A stretch of DNA of 32,038 nucleotides, taken from NCBI GenBank assembly GCA_964431735.1, contig CAYSLJ010000079.1, forward strand, positions 1 to 32,038, in the 5' to 3' direction. Numbering within the stretch: position 1 is the stretch's first letter; each line of letters starts with the position of its first letter. This DNA is from CALARM01 sp964431735. GTDB taxonomy: Bacteria; Vulcanimicrobiota; SpSt-956; JAKJGF01. Shown piece after piece: positions 16,496 through 23,395 of the stretch. Below the pieces are notes generated by a model. It was not told the origin of the DNA. It searched no databases and was given only the letters and a program-made list of their open reading frames with translations. Both the position numbers and the translations under genes were made by a program.

Positions 16496-16936
16496 ATGGC
16501 CATACTCAGAAGTAAAGATGGTACATTTTTCAATGTACCTGACGAAAAACTGGAAGAACATAAAATACCGCCGGAAAAGCTGAGAGAGACTCTGAAAGAA
16601 GCAGGTCATCTTGAAGGTCCTCCCAGAATGCCAAGGAGATATCCGCCACCGAAACATCCCCATCATCCTCCCCATAAACTACCATCTCCCGTTAATATAA
16701 ATGTTTTTGTAGGAGGAGAAAAACCGCGGAAACATAGTCCTGTTCCGAAAGAAGAAGGAGATGTTCGCGGATACAGTGCCTATGACGGATATTGCTCAAA
16801 CTGCAGTTCCTGCAGCTGGGGCGGTTATTATAATTACGGATGTTCTGCAGGCGGTAGTTGTTCCGTTAATCACACTTTAATAGAAACAGGAGCTGAACTT
16901 ACAGGAAGTGAAGGCTGTTCAAGCTGTACCTGGTAA
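16496..16936 (+). CDS. Candidate RiPP precursor peptide, Cys/Ser/Gly-rich C-terminus
   Basis: 146 aa, in three zones. Residues 1-38 are a charged, leader-like segment (VPDEKLEEHKIPPEKLRETL) likely to form helices that modifying enzymes could bind. Residues 41-88 are Pro/His/Lys-rich, a probable flexible linker. Residues 92-146 are a core-like segment with seven Cys (100, 103, 106, 116, 122, 141, 144), many Ser, Gly, Tyr and Asn, and no Lys; it includes CSNCSSCSW and ends CSSCTW. There is no signal peptide. Promoter and ribosome site are strong, and a hairpin follows. Neighbouring YcaO and radical SAM/SPASM genes make a modified peptide substrate likely. I know no named family with this sequence. 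A metal-binding Cys protein is the alternative. Confidence 0.7.
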   Translation: MAILRSKDGTFFNVPDEKLEEHKIPPEKLRETLKEAGHLEGPPRMPRRYPPPKHPHHPPHKLPSPVNINVFVGGEKPRKHSPVPKEEGDVRGYSAYDGYCSNCSSCSWGGYYNYGCSAGGSCSVNHTLIETGAELTGSEGCSSCTW

Positions 16937-16955
16937 TCAGATATATTATTTCGCT

Positions 16956-16997
16956 TATATAAAAATCTCCCTGCTCAGGCATGGAGATTTTTATATA
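16956..16997 (+). terminator. Perfect 15-bp hairpin after the precursor: partial terminator or processing site
   Basis: TATATAAAAATCTCC (16956-16970) pairs with 16983-16997; the 12-base loop can add three more pairs (TGC/GCA). The descending arm contains TTTTT, but no long T-tract follows, so readthrough is likely. The stem ends one base before the AAGGAG of the next gene (16999-17004), so it could also shield that ribosome site. Confidence 0.65.
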
Positions 16998-17010
16998 GAA
17001 GGAGACACTT

Positions 17011-18774
17011 TTGAAAAAGAGAAGACTATTATATGCTATAATTCTACTGGTCTTAATTATCCACATTAAATGTCTTGATAATAGCTTCGTAAATCTGGAT
17101 GATCCATATTACCTGAATCATGAGTACATAAAAAATTTCAACTGGAATAATTTTAAACTTATTCTGAATCCTTCAAGTAACATGGATAGAGGTAATTATT
17201 ACCAGCCCGTTGTTTTTATTACCTATGGTCTGGATTATACCATATGGAAACTTAACTACTCAGGCTATCACCTGACAAATCTGTTAATATTTATTATAAC
17301 ACTTCTGCCTTTATATGTTTTTACAACAACATTCTTTAAAAATAAATATATCTCACTCGTTACAGTTCTCCTCTTTGCCACCCATCCTCTCCATATGGAA
17401 CCTGTGGCATGGATTTCCGGAAGACCTCTTCTACTGGCAGGCTTTTTCATATTTACAGCTTTATATTTCTTTATCATATCTTCCGAACATATATCATATA
17501 AAGTCATATCTATCATTTCACTTTTTCTGGCCATTCTATCTCATCCTGTAAGCTGCCTTTTTCCTTTTGTAATATTACTGATTTACAGTTTCCCCGGCTT
17601 TTCGCAGGGAAAAACTCTTTGTCATAAAATAATATCCTTTCTTCCATATATTTTAACTGTATTACTCGTTGAGATAACACTATTTTTTTTACATGCCCAG
17701 AAAAACAGAGCAGAAATGATAACAGGTTACACATATATACTTACGTCAATTAAAATCCTGGGTAAATACGGAGAGATAATATTCTGGCCTGTGAAATTAA
17801 GTGCCATATATCCGGCAAAAATAGATACGTCTATTATTCTATCACTCTGCCTTCTTATTGTTCTGGTGTCTTCTCTTATTTACTCGTTTATTAAAGAAAA
17901 AAGATTATTTTTTTCTCTTGCCTGGTTTGTAATATTTTATCTTCCCGTATCAAACATATTCTTTATAATACATCCCGATGTTCCAGTAGCTGATAGATAT
18001 GTATACCTGCCTTCCTATGGTGTTTTTCTGGGATTTGCAATAGTGAGTTCCAGAGTATGGGAAGATAATAAAAAAATCTCTAAAATTATTTTATCAACAT
18101 GTTTAATTATAATAATAACTATTCTTTCTTTATCCAGTTATGAAAGATGTGTTGTATGGAAAAACAGTCTGACTTTATGGAATGATTCTCTGAAGAAATA
18201 TCCTGATTTATATAAAGCCTTTAACGGCCGGGGGCTTTATTACACAGACGATAAAGAATATGACATGGCTATGAATGATTTCAACTGTGCAATAAGAATC
18301 AAGCCTGATTATGGAGAAGCTTATTATAACAGAGGGAAACTCTATAAAATAAAAGGGGAATATAATAAAGCAATAGATGATTTTACGAGAGCCATAAATA
18401 TATATGAAGATTTTGACATTTATATTGAAAGAGCCATATCGTTTTATAAATCGGGAAATTACGATAAAGCCATAGATGACTTTACATATATGCTGAAATA
18501 TAATCCTCAGGCAATAGAAGTTTACAATTACAGGGGGACTATTTATAATATAAAAGGTGAATATAATAAAGCTATAAATGATTTTACCAGGGCTCTGGAA
18601 ATAAATGATTCTTATCCGATTCTTTATCAAAACAGGGCTTTTTCTTATTTCAAACAAAAAGAATATAAAAAATCATGGGAAGATATTAATAAATTAACTG
18701 AAAAAGGTTATAATATAGAAGCATCTTTTTTGAAAGAACTGGAGGAAGCCTCCGGCCAGAAGATGGACAATTAA
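17011..18774 (+). CDS. TMTC-like multispanning membrane protein with C-terminal TPRs (TTG start)
   Basis: 587 aa from TTG 17011, with AAGGAG 6 bases upstream. The N-terminal 390 residues are strongly hydrophobic, about ten membrane spans. Asp30-Asp31 (FVNLDDPYY) in the first extracytoplasmic loop, the YHLTNLL segment and HPLHMEPVAWISGR (125-138) are hallmarks of the TMTC/DUF1736 group of GT-C-fold proteins; eukaryotic TMTCs are O-mannosyltransferases. Residues about 400-587 contain five TPRs (DYGEAYYNRG, KGEYNKAIDDF repeats). Bacterial homologues are common but mostly uncharacterised. Within this locus it could glycosylate or export-couple the peptide, or handle a surface protein (inference). 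Transcription probably depends on readthrough of the hairpin just upstream. Confidence 0.75.
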   Translation: MKKRRLLYAIILLVLIIHIKCLDNSFVNLDDPYYLNHEYIKNFNWNNFKLILNPSSNMDRGNYYQPVVFITYGLDYTIWKLNYSGYHLTNLLIFIITLLPLYVFTTTFFKNKYISLVTVLLFATHPLHMEPVAWISGRPLLLAGFFIFTALYFFIISSEHISYKVISIISLFLAILSHPVSCLFPFVILLIYSFPGFSQGKTLCHKIISFLPYILTVLLVEITLFFLHAQKNRAEMITGYTYILTSIKILGKYGEIIFWPVKLSAIYPAKIDTSIILSLCLLIVLVSSLIYSFIKEKRLFFSLAWFVIFYLPVSNIFFIIHPDVPVADRYVYLPSYGVFLGFAIVSSRVWEDNKKISKIILSTCLIIIITILSLSSYERCVVWKNSLTLWNDSLKKYPDLYKAFNGRGLYYTDDKEYDMAMNDFNCAIRIKPDYGEAYYNRGKLYKIKGEYNKAIDDFTRAINIYEDFDIYIERAISFYKSGNYDKAIDDFTYMLKYNPQAIEVYNYRGTIYNIKGEYNKAINDFTRALEINDSYPILYQNRAFSYFKQKEYKKSWEDINKLTEKGYNIEASFLKELEEASGQKMDN

Positions 18775-18780
18775 TTTATT

Positions 18781-18804
18781 CATTCACGCGTTACGCGTTA
18801 CGTA
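18781..18804. repeat. Heptad repeat array 5
   Basis: CATTCAC-GCGTTAC-GCGTTAC units fill most of the 46-bp gap between the membrane/TPR gene and the radical SAM gene. Confidence 0.7.
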
Positions 18805-18820
18805 AACAGAGGTGATATTA

Positions 18821-19909
18821 ATGAAATTTAAACTACATAAATCTCTCCAGGGTAAGACAGCACCTGCAGGGGGTCCGGCCGGCATAATGAATATTCAATG
18901 GCATGTAACAGCCCGGTGCCAGTCAAAATGCCGTCATTGTTATATGATAAATTCTCAAACCTATGAAAATGAGATAAAAAACGAGCTGTCTCTTAAGGAC
19001 TGTATAAAAATACTTGATCATTACAGATTTTATCTGGACTCAAGAAAGTTAAAAGGACACCTGAATTTTACAGGAGGAGATCCTCTTTTGAGGGAAGATA
19101 TCTTTCAACTTCTTGAAGAAGCCATTAAACGAGGCTTTAAAACCTTCAGATTTATGGGTAATCCTGACAGTATTACAGAAGAAATGGCAAAAAAGCTGTT
19201 CCGTCACCATGTAACTTCCTATCAATTCAGTCTGGACGGGGATAAAACATATCATGACAGTGCAAGAAAAGAAGGAAGCTTCGACCTCATACCTTCAGCT
19301 ATAAATATTCTGCATAAAGCGGGAATAAATACAGCTCTCATGTTTACACTGTGCAAACATAATACAGACAAATTATTCCCTGCAATGACCATAGCAGCAC
19401 AGTGGGGCGTAAATAATTTCGCCTTTGCCAGAGAAGTTGCTATAGGGAATGCAGGCGATGAGGCATCTTCTCTTATGCCGGCAGAAGAATACAGAAACTT
19501 TCTGCTCGATTATTTGCGTTATGCAGAGGAATTAAATTCATGGGGTTTTAAAACAAATTTCGGTACAAAGGATCACCTTTTTACCCCTCTTATTTACGGA
19601 GAATTATCAGAACCGGGAGTAGAGATAATGGACACCAGGTGTTATATGGGTTATACATGTTTGAATATTTTATCAGACGGAACAGTTCTTCTATGCAGAC
19701 GTTTACCGATAGTTCTGGGCCATATACCGGGAGATAATCTGACAGATATTATAGAAAATCATCCTGTAATGCAAAAGGTCAGGGATCCCGGGAATTTCCA
19801 GAAATGCAGTTCCTGTGATTACAATATGGTATGCCTGGGAAATCCGTGTGTAGCCTATGGACTTACAGGAGATCCTTTCGCACCGGATCCGCAGTGCTGG
19901 GTTCAGTGA
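18821..19909 (+). CDS. Radical SAM/SPASM peptide-modifying enzyme candidate
   Basis: 362 aa. ATG 18821 is preferred to the GTG 9 bases upstream because AGAGGTG lies before the ATG. CQSKCRHC (Cys33, Cys37, Cys40) is the CxxxCxxC [4Fe-4S]/SAM site; TGGDP at 84-88 is the SAM-binding GGE-like motif. The C-terminus is a SPASM domain: Cys274, Cys280, GxxxxC (Cys292), CxxC (329, 332), Cys338, Cys343 and a final Cys359 in DPQCW, ligands for two auxiliary clusters. SPASM enzymes make thioether, C-C or related links in RiPPs such as sactipeptides and ranthipeptides. The nearby Cys-rich peptide is the obvious candidate substrate. No separate RRE domain is evident. Its stop lies in a heptad repeat array. 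Confidence 0.85.
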   Translation: MKFKLHKSLQGKTAPAGGPAGIMNIQWHVTARCQSKCRHCYMINSQTYENEIKNELSLKDCIKILDHYRFYLDSRKLKGHLNFTGGDPLLREDIFQLLEEAIKRGFKTFRFMGNPDSITEEMAKKLFRHHVTSYQFSLDGDKTYHDSARKEGSFDLIPSAINILHKAGINTALMFTLCKHNTDKLFPAMTIAAQWGVNNFAFAREVAIGNAGDEASSLMPAEEYRNFLLDYLRYAEELNSWGFKTNFGTKDHLFTPLIYGELSEPGVEIMDTRCYMGYTCLNILSDGTVLLCRRLPIVLGHIPGDNLTDIIENHPVMQKVRDPGNFQKCSSCDYNMVCLGNPCVAYGLTGDPFAPDPQCWVQ

Positions 19910-19984
19910 GTAGTGAGTAGTGAGTCGTAAGGGCGCCGTATACCAGTAAAATTAAGCATTACGAACCACCCGTCACGCGTTACG
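19906..19984. repeat. Heptad repeat array 6, between convergent genes
   Basis: GTGAGTA-GTGAGTA-GTGAGTC at 19906-19926 and GCATTAC-GAACCAC-CCGTCAC-GCGTTAC at 19957-19984. The radical SAM stop codon and the last codons and stop of the YcaO gene lie inside these repeats. Confidence 0.75.
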
Positions 19985-21790
19985 TACATCGAAAACATCT
20001 TTCAGATCCATCTGATTTATAGGATTTTTCTTTATATTTTCCTTCACTGTAATATAAATACTTTCTACATATTTGTAAGGACAGTTAACATATTCGGAAC
20101 AGACATTACACTTCCAGCATGGAGGCAAAGACAGAGACTGAAATAAATTGTTTATATGATCATAATTATGAATAACCTTCATTACAGTCTCTCTATTAAA
20201 TAGAGACATCAATATATGCTTCTTTTTTTCAACATTTCTGCCGTATCTCGTAGAAAGGCAGAGAAATTCTTTTACCACCTGAAAATAATATAATCTGTAA
20301 TTACTATAATTATTCAGATTTTCCAGAAAATTCACGTGATGTTTATAAGATTTCTCGAAATCTCCCAGCTTATAATAAATAAGGGAAATTAAAAGGGATA
20401 AACTCAATCTCATAGAAGGATAAATACCGCCGAGATAGTCATTGACAGTCATATTTCTTCTGTTTTTAAGAATAAATCCTTCAAGATCAATGGCCAGTTT
20501 CTCCAGATCACTCTTATTTAAATTGCATAAATTTGACAGATATTCCATTCTATCAAAATCTCTTTTACGATTTAATTTTAAGCTTCCATAAGATACTTCC
20601 GACATACCCGGAATTATAATATAATAAGAATTAAATCCCAGAAAAGAAACATCTCTTATATATATGTTATGGCCTCTTTTCTTTATAAAATCCAGAAGAA
20701 ATTTCAGTCTCTCTTTCTGAGAATCAGAATTCAATGTTACAAAAGGAACAAAATTCCGGCTGTCTTCAAAAATAGAATCAGGATAATTCAACTGTCCGTT
20801 AGTAACTTTAACCATATCATATTCCACGTTTCTTTCTTTGAAGGATGGGCATAAATCTACAGAGAGCATCTTATAATCCATATTTCTTGTATCTTTCCCC
20901 TGAAAAAATTCTGCAAGGCACCTTTCCAGTGCCATAGCAATATCAGGGTCAGAACCCAGTTTAAAAGCATATTTATTACCGGACCTCAATAAAAATATTA
21001 CCCCTGTAACAGGAAATCCTTTGCCAAGTGAACAATCTTTTACTATAACTCTATAGTCACCGGTTTCTTCAATAGATTTAATCATACTGTACTGATAGGG
21101 AGTATATGTTTTCAGATATTCCTCCGGTACAGAAGGAAGAGCAATTTCTTTTAAATATATCTGTGTCATTACATAACGTTCAAGTATCTCAGATAAACCC
21201 TGAACAATAGCTTCGTGCGGGGTATTTCCGGCAGCCATGCCATTACTTCCGTAAATTGATTTAACTACTACGGGAAGATAGGTAATACGCTCTTCCAGAA
21301 CATTATAAAAAGGAAGAAAAGGGATGGATTTATTTTGTTCCATTAAAATCTCTTTATAATGTTCCCAGAAACTGAAAAAATTATCGCTCCCCAGATTTGA
21401 CACTTTAAAATCTGAAGGCAGTTCAGGAGAATCTTCAGGCGGAAAAATCTTTTCATTTGTATCGAAATGGAAAGGAAATTTTTTTTCTATGGAAGGATTA
21501 AAGGAAACTCTGACACCGGCAGAAGGTTCAAAAACAAGGAAATTCTGAAGCCTTTCCATAAATTCAGCGAGAGCACTCGCCATGGCCAGTTCTTTTGTAA
21601 TACCTTTTCCGTTAACTCCGAGTTCTGTGCCTTTAATCCTGAGCCTGAAGGAATAAAATCTATTACGGTAATTAAAAGATAGTCCTTCATCAGGCTCTTC
21701 TATAAAAATCCTGTTTTTCTCAAGTATATGTCTTATCCTGGCTATTGTTTCTTCAGGATTTCTGTCTTTAATATAATGTTTATGTATCAT
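19973..21790 (-). CDS. Full-length YcaO-type ATP-dependent enzyme with C-terminal Cys cluster
   Basis: 605 aa. The YcaO ATP-binding signatures are present: NGKGITKELAMASALAEFME (79-98), SNGMAAGNTPHEAIVQGLSE with EILERYV after it (about 182-208), and LGSDPDIAMALERCLAEFFQ (about 279-298). Length and layout, including a helical/TPR-like second half, resemble E. coli YcaO rather than short TOMM cyclodehydratases; E. coli YcaO is linked to RimO-dependent S12 methylthiolation. YcaO proteins activate peptide amides with ATP to form azolines, thioamides or amidines. Near residue 560 CWKCNVC and NCPYKY give a four-Cys cluster I do not recall in E. coli YcaO. Its ATG overlaps the stop of the HEAT gene by 4 bp. 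Context suggests action on the Cys-rich peptide (inference). Confidence 0.85.
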   Translation of the reverse strand: MIHKHYIKDRNPEETIARIRHILEKNRIFIEEPDEGLSFNYRNRFYSFRLRIKGTELGVNGKGITKELAMASALAEFMERLQNFLVFEPSAGVRVSFNPSIEKKFPFHFDTNEKIFPPEDSPELPSDFKVSNLGSDNFFSFWEHYKEILMEQNKSIPFLPFYNVLEERITYLPVVVKSIYGSNGMAAGNTPHEAIVQGLSEILERYVMTQIYLKEIALPSVPEEYLKTYTPYQYSMIKSIEETGDYRVIVKDCSLGKGFPVTGVIFLLRSGNKYAFKLGSDPDIAMALERCLAEFFQGKDTRNMDYKMLSVDLCPSFKERNVEYDMVKVTNGQLNYPDSIFEDSRNFVPFVTLNSDSQKERLKFLLDFIKKRGHNIYIRDVSFLGFNSYYIIIPGMSEVSYGSLKLNRKRDFDRMEYLSNLCNLNKSDLEKLAIDLEGFILKNRRNMTVNDYLGGIYPSMRLSLSLLISLIYYKLGDFEKSYKHHVNFLENLNNYSNYRLYYFQVVKEFLCLSTRYGRNVEKKKHILMSLFNRETVMKVIHNYDHINNLFQSLSLPPCWKCNVCSEYVNCPYKYVESIYITVKENIKKNPINQMDLKDVFDVRNA

Positions 21791-23175
21791 TCTTCGCCAG
21801 AAGAAAATTTATCAATAATCTTTTGAATATTTTTTCTGAGATAATCATCTTTTTCCGTAACGTAAGCTTCTTTTAAAGCACCCAGGATAGAGTCATCTCC
21901 TATGGTAGAAAGAACTTCAAGGGAACCTTCCCTGACTTTCCAGTTCGAATCCGTAAGGGTATCAATAAGATATGGTATGGCAGGCTTACCTATTTTTTCA
22001 AGTATCTGTATGGCATCAAGCTGAGTAAACATATTATTATCACTTAACTTTTCAATGCATGTTTTTACTTCTAACTCTATTTCTATTTTTGCAATTGCCT
22101 GTTCAAGACAATTTTTTATAGAATCCTCCGGTTCTATAGGTAGAGCCTTTTTAAATGCAGAAAGAACACTTATATCACCTATAGATGAAAGAGCCTCTGC
22201 AGATCCTTCTCTGATCCTCCAGTTTTGATCCTCTAACGCCTTTACCAGTAATTCTACAGCAGGTTTACCGATCTTTTCCAGAGTCTGCACTCCATCCATT
22301 CTGGTAAACATGCATGTACTTTCAAATTTCGCAATTTGCTCTTTAATTACATTTTCCAGTTCCTGTTTTTTCAGTTCTTCCTCAAGAAGCTCTCCGGAAA
22401 GACGGGTTGTATTATATTTATTTTCCTCATATTCTATGTCATGCAGGTCATCCTGAATTACGTCAGAAACTTCTTCTACTATTACAGGATGTTCTTCTTC
22501 ATCATCAGGTGTATTATCATGGCTACCAAATATTTCTTCTATATTCTCTTCTTCATAACCCGGTGTCTCATCATCTTTTTCTATGTTTTCTAAAGGTATA
22601 TCTTCATTTGAAGGACTTATATCATCGTGCTTTACAGAGAATATTTCCATTTCTATAGACTGTTCTATATATGATACGGCTTCATCAAGGAGGACTTTTA
22701 TCATAGGATGTGTTTCATTATTTAACATTTTCTTCAATGCCGGAAGTGCTCCTGTATCTCCAATCTTTTGAAGGGCAAAAATAACACTTCCTTTTACGGA
22801 ATTATCCCTGTAATCTCCCTGTGTTACAGTAATATCCTGAAATATTATATAATCATCATAAAGTAAATCAATCAGAGGGAAAACAGCTCTTATATCCCTG
22901 ATTTCGCCCAGTGCTTTAACAGCAGAGAGTCTTATTTCTCCTTCTTTATCTTTAAGTAAAGGTACAAGATAAGGAACAGCTCTCCTGTCTCTGATTTTCC
23001 CAAGTGCCTCTGCAGTTCTCCATCTTACTGAAGGTTCTTTATCTTCAAGAGCTTTTATAAGAGGCACAAGAGCCATAGGAGAAGCAAAAACATCAAGTTT
23101 TTCCGCTGCATACTGCCTTTTTCGCCAGTCCTGAGAAATCAAATCATCAAGATAATCTTCTAGTTCATGACACAT
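21787..23175 (-). CDS. HEAT-repeat protein (PBS-lyase-like repeats), coupled to YcaO
   Basis: 462 aa, cytoplasmic. Residues 15-165 hold HEAT repeats (KEPSVRWRTAEALGKIRDRR, then GEIRLSAVKALGEI). An acidic, low-complexity linker spans about 185-270. Two closely similar HEAT blocks follow (TRMDGVQTLEKIGKPAVELL at about 300 and TQLDAIQILEKIGKPAIPYL at about 400), an internal duplication of about 100 residues. Such repeats bind other proteins; a scaffold role for the YcaO enzyme or precursor is likely, since the genes overlap by 4 bp. The ATG has GAGGT 8-10 bases upstream. It is the first gene of a two-gene minus-strand unit, with a 15-bp palindrome in its leader or promoter. Confidence 0.8.
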   Translation of the reverse strand: MCHELEDYLDDLISQDWRKRQYAAEKLDVFASPMALVPLIKALEDKEPSVRWRTAEALGKIRDRRAVPYLVPLLKDKEGEIRLSAVKALGEIRDIRAVFPLIDLLYDDYIIFQDITVTQGDYRDNSVKGSVIFALQKIGDTGALPALKKMLNNETHPMIKVLLDEAVSYIEQSIEMEIFSVKHDDISPSNEDIPLENIEKDDETPGYEEENIEEIFGSHDNTPDDEEEHPVIVEEVSDVIQDDLHDIEYEENKYNTTRLSGELLEEELKKQELENVIKEQIAKFESTCMFTRMDGVQTLEKIGKPAVELLVKALEDQNWRIREGSAEALSSIGDISVLSAFKKALPIEPEDSIKNCLEQAIAKIEIELEVKTCIEKLSDNNMFTQLDAIQILEKIGKPAIPYLIDTLTDSNWKVREGSLEVLSTIGDDSILGALKEAYVTEKDDYLRKNIQKIIDKFSSGEE

Positions 23176-23210
23176 ATGGGTTACCTCTCGTTGTAGCTGT
23201 TTTTTAACAG

Positions 23211-23249
23211 TTAATATAATATTTTTATTATATCAAAATATTATATTAA
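23211..23249. promoter_or_regulatory. Perfect 15-bp AT-only inverted repeat upstream of the HEAT-ycaO unit
   Basis: TTAATATAATATTTT (23211-23225) and its exact complement (23235-23249) flank a 9-base spacer, 36-74 bases before the HEAT start. It contains TATAAT-like sequences on both strands. It could be an operator over a promoter; being A/T only, chance palindromy is possible. Confidence 0.35.
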
Positions 23250-23332
23250 AGCAATAAAAAATATAAAAAATAAATATAGCGAGTGGTTAGTGGAACATTT
23301 AGTATTCTGCTCGCTTTTCACTGATAACAGGC

Positions 23333-23370
23333 TAAAAAAATAAACAGGAACACATTAATGTCCCTGTTTA
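23333..23370 (-). terminator. Rho-independent terminator of the amylase gene
   Basis: On the minus strand, TAAACAGG...CCTGTTTA (23341-23370), with an inner pairing ACA/TGT, forms a stem followed directly by seven T (23334-23340). It lies 25 bp after the amylase stop, a classical terminator. Confidence 0.85.
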
Positions 23371-23395
23371 TAATCTGACATATGATAACAGACAG

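Noticed and set aside
18208..18657. 149-codon open frame on the minus strand
   Set aside because: It lies opposite the TPR part of the membrane protein gene; its open state follows from the repeated TPR codons and it has no ribosome site or domain.
19973..21790. Assigning YcaO only to ribosomal protein S12 modification
   Set aside because: Sequence resembles E. coli YcaO, but no rimO or rpsL is nearby and the added Cys cluster and SPASM/peptide neighbours favour another role; it remains an alternative.
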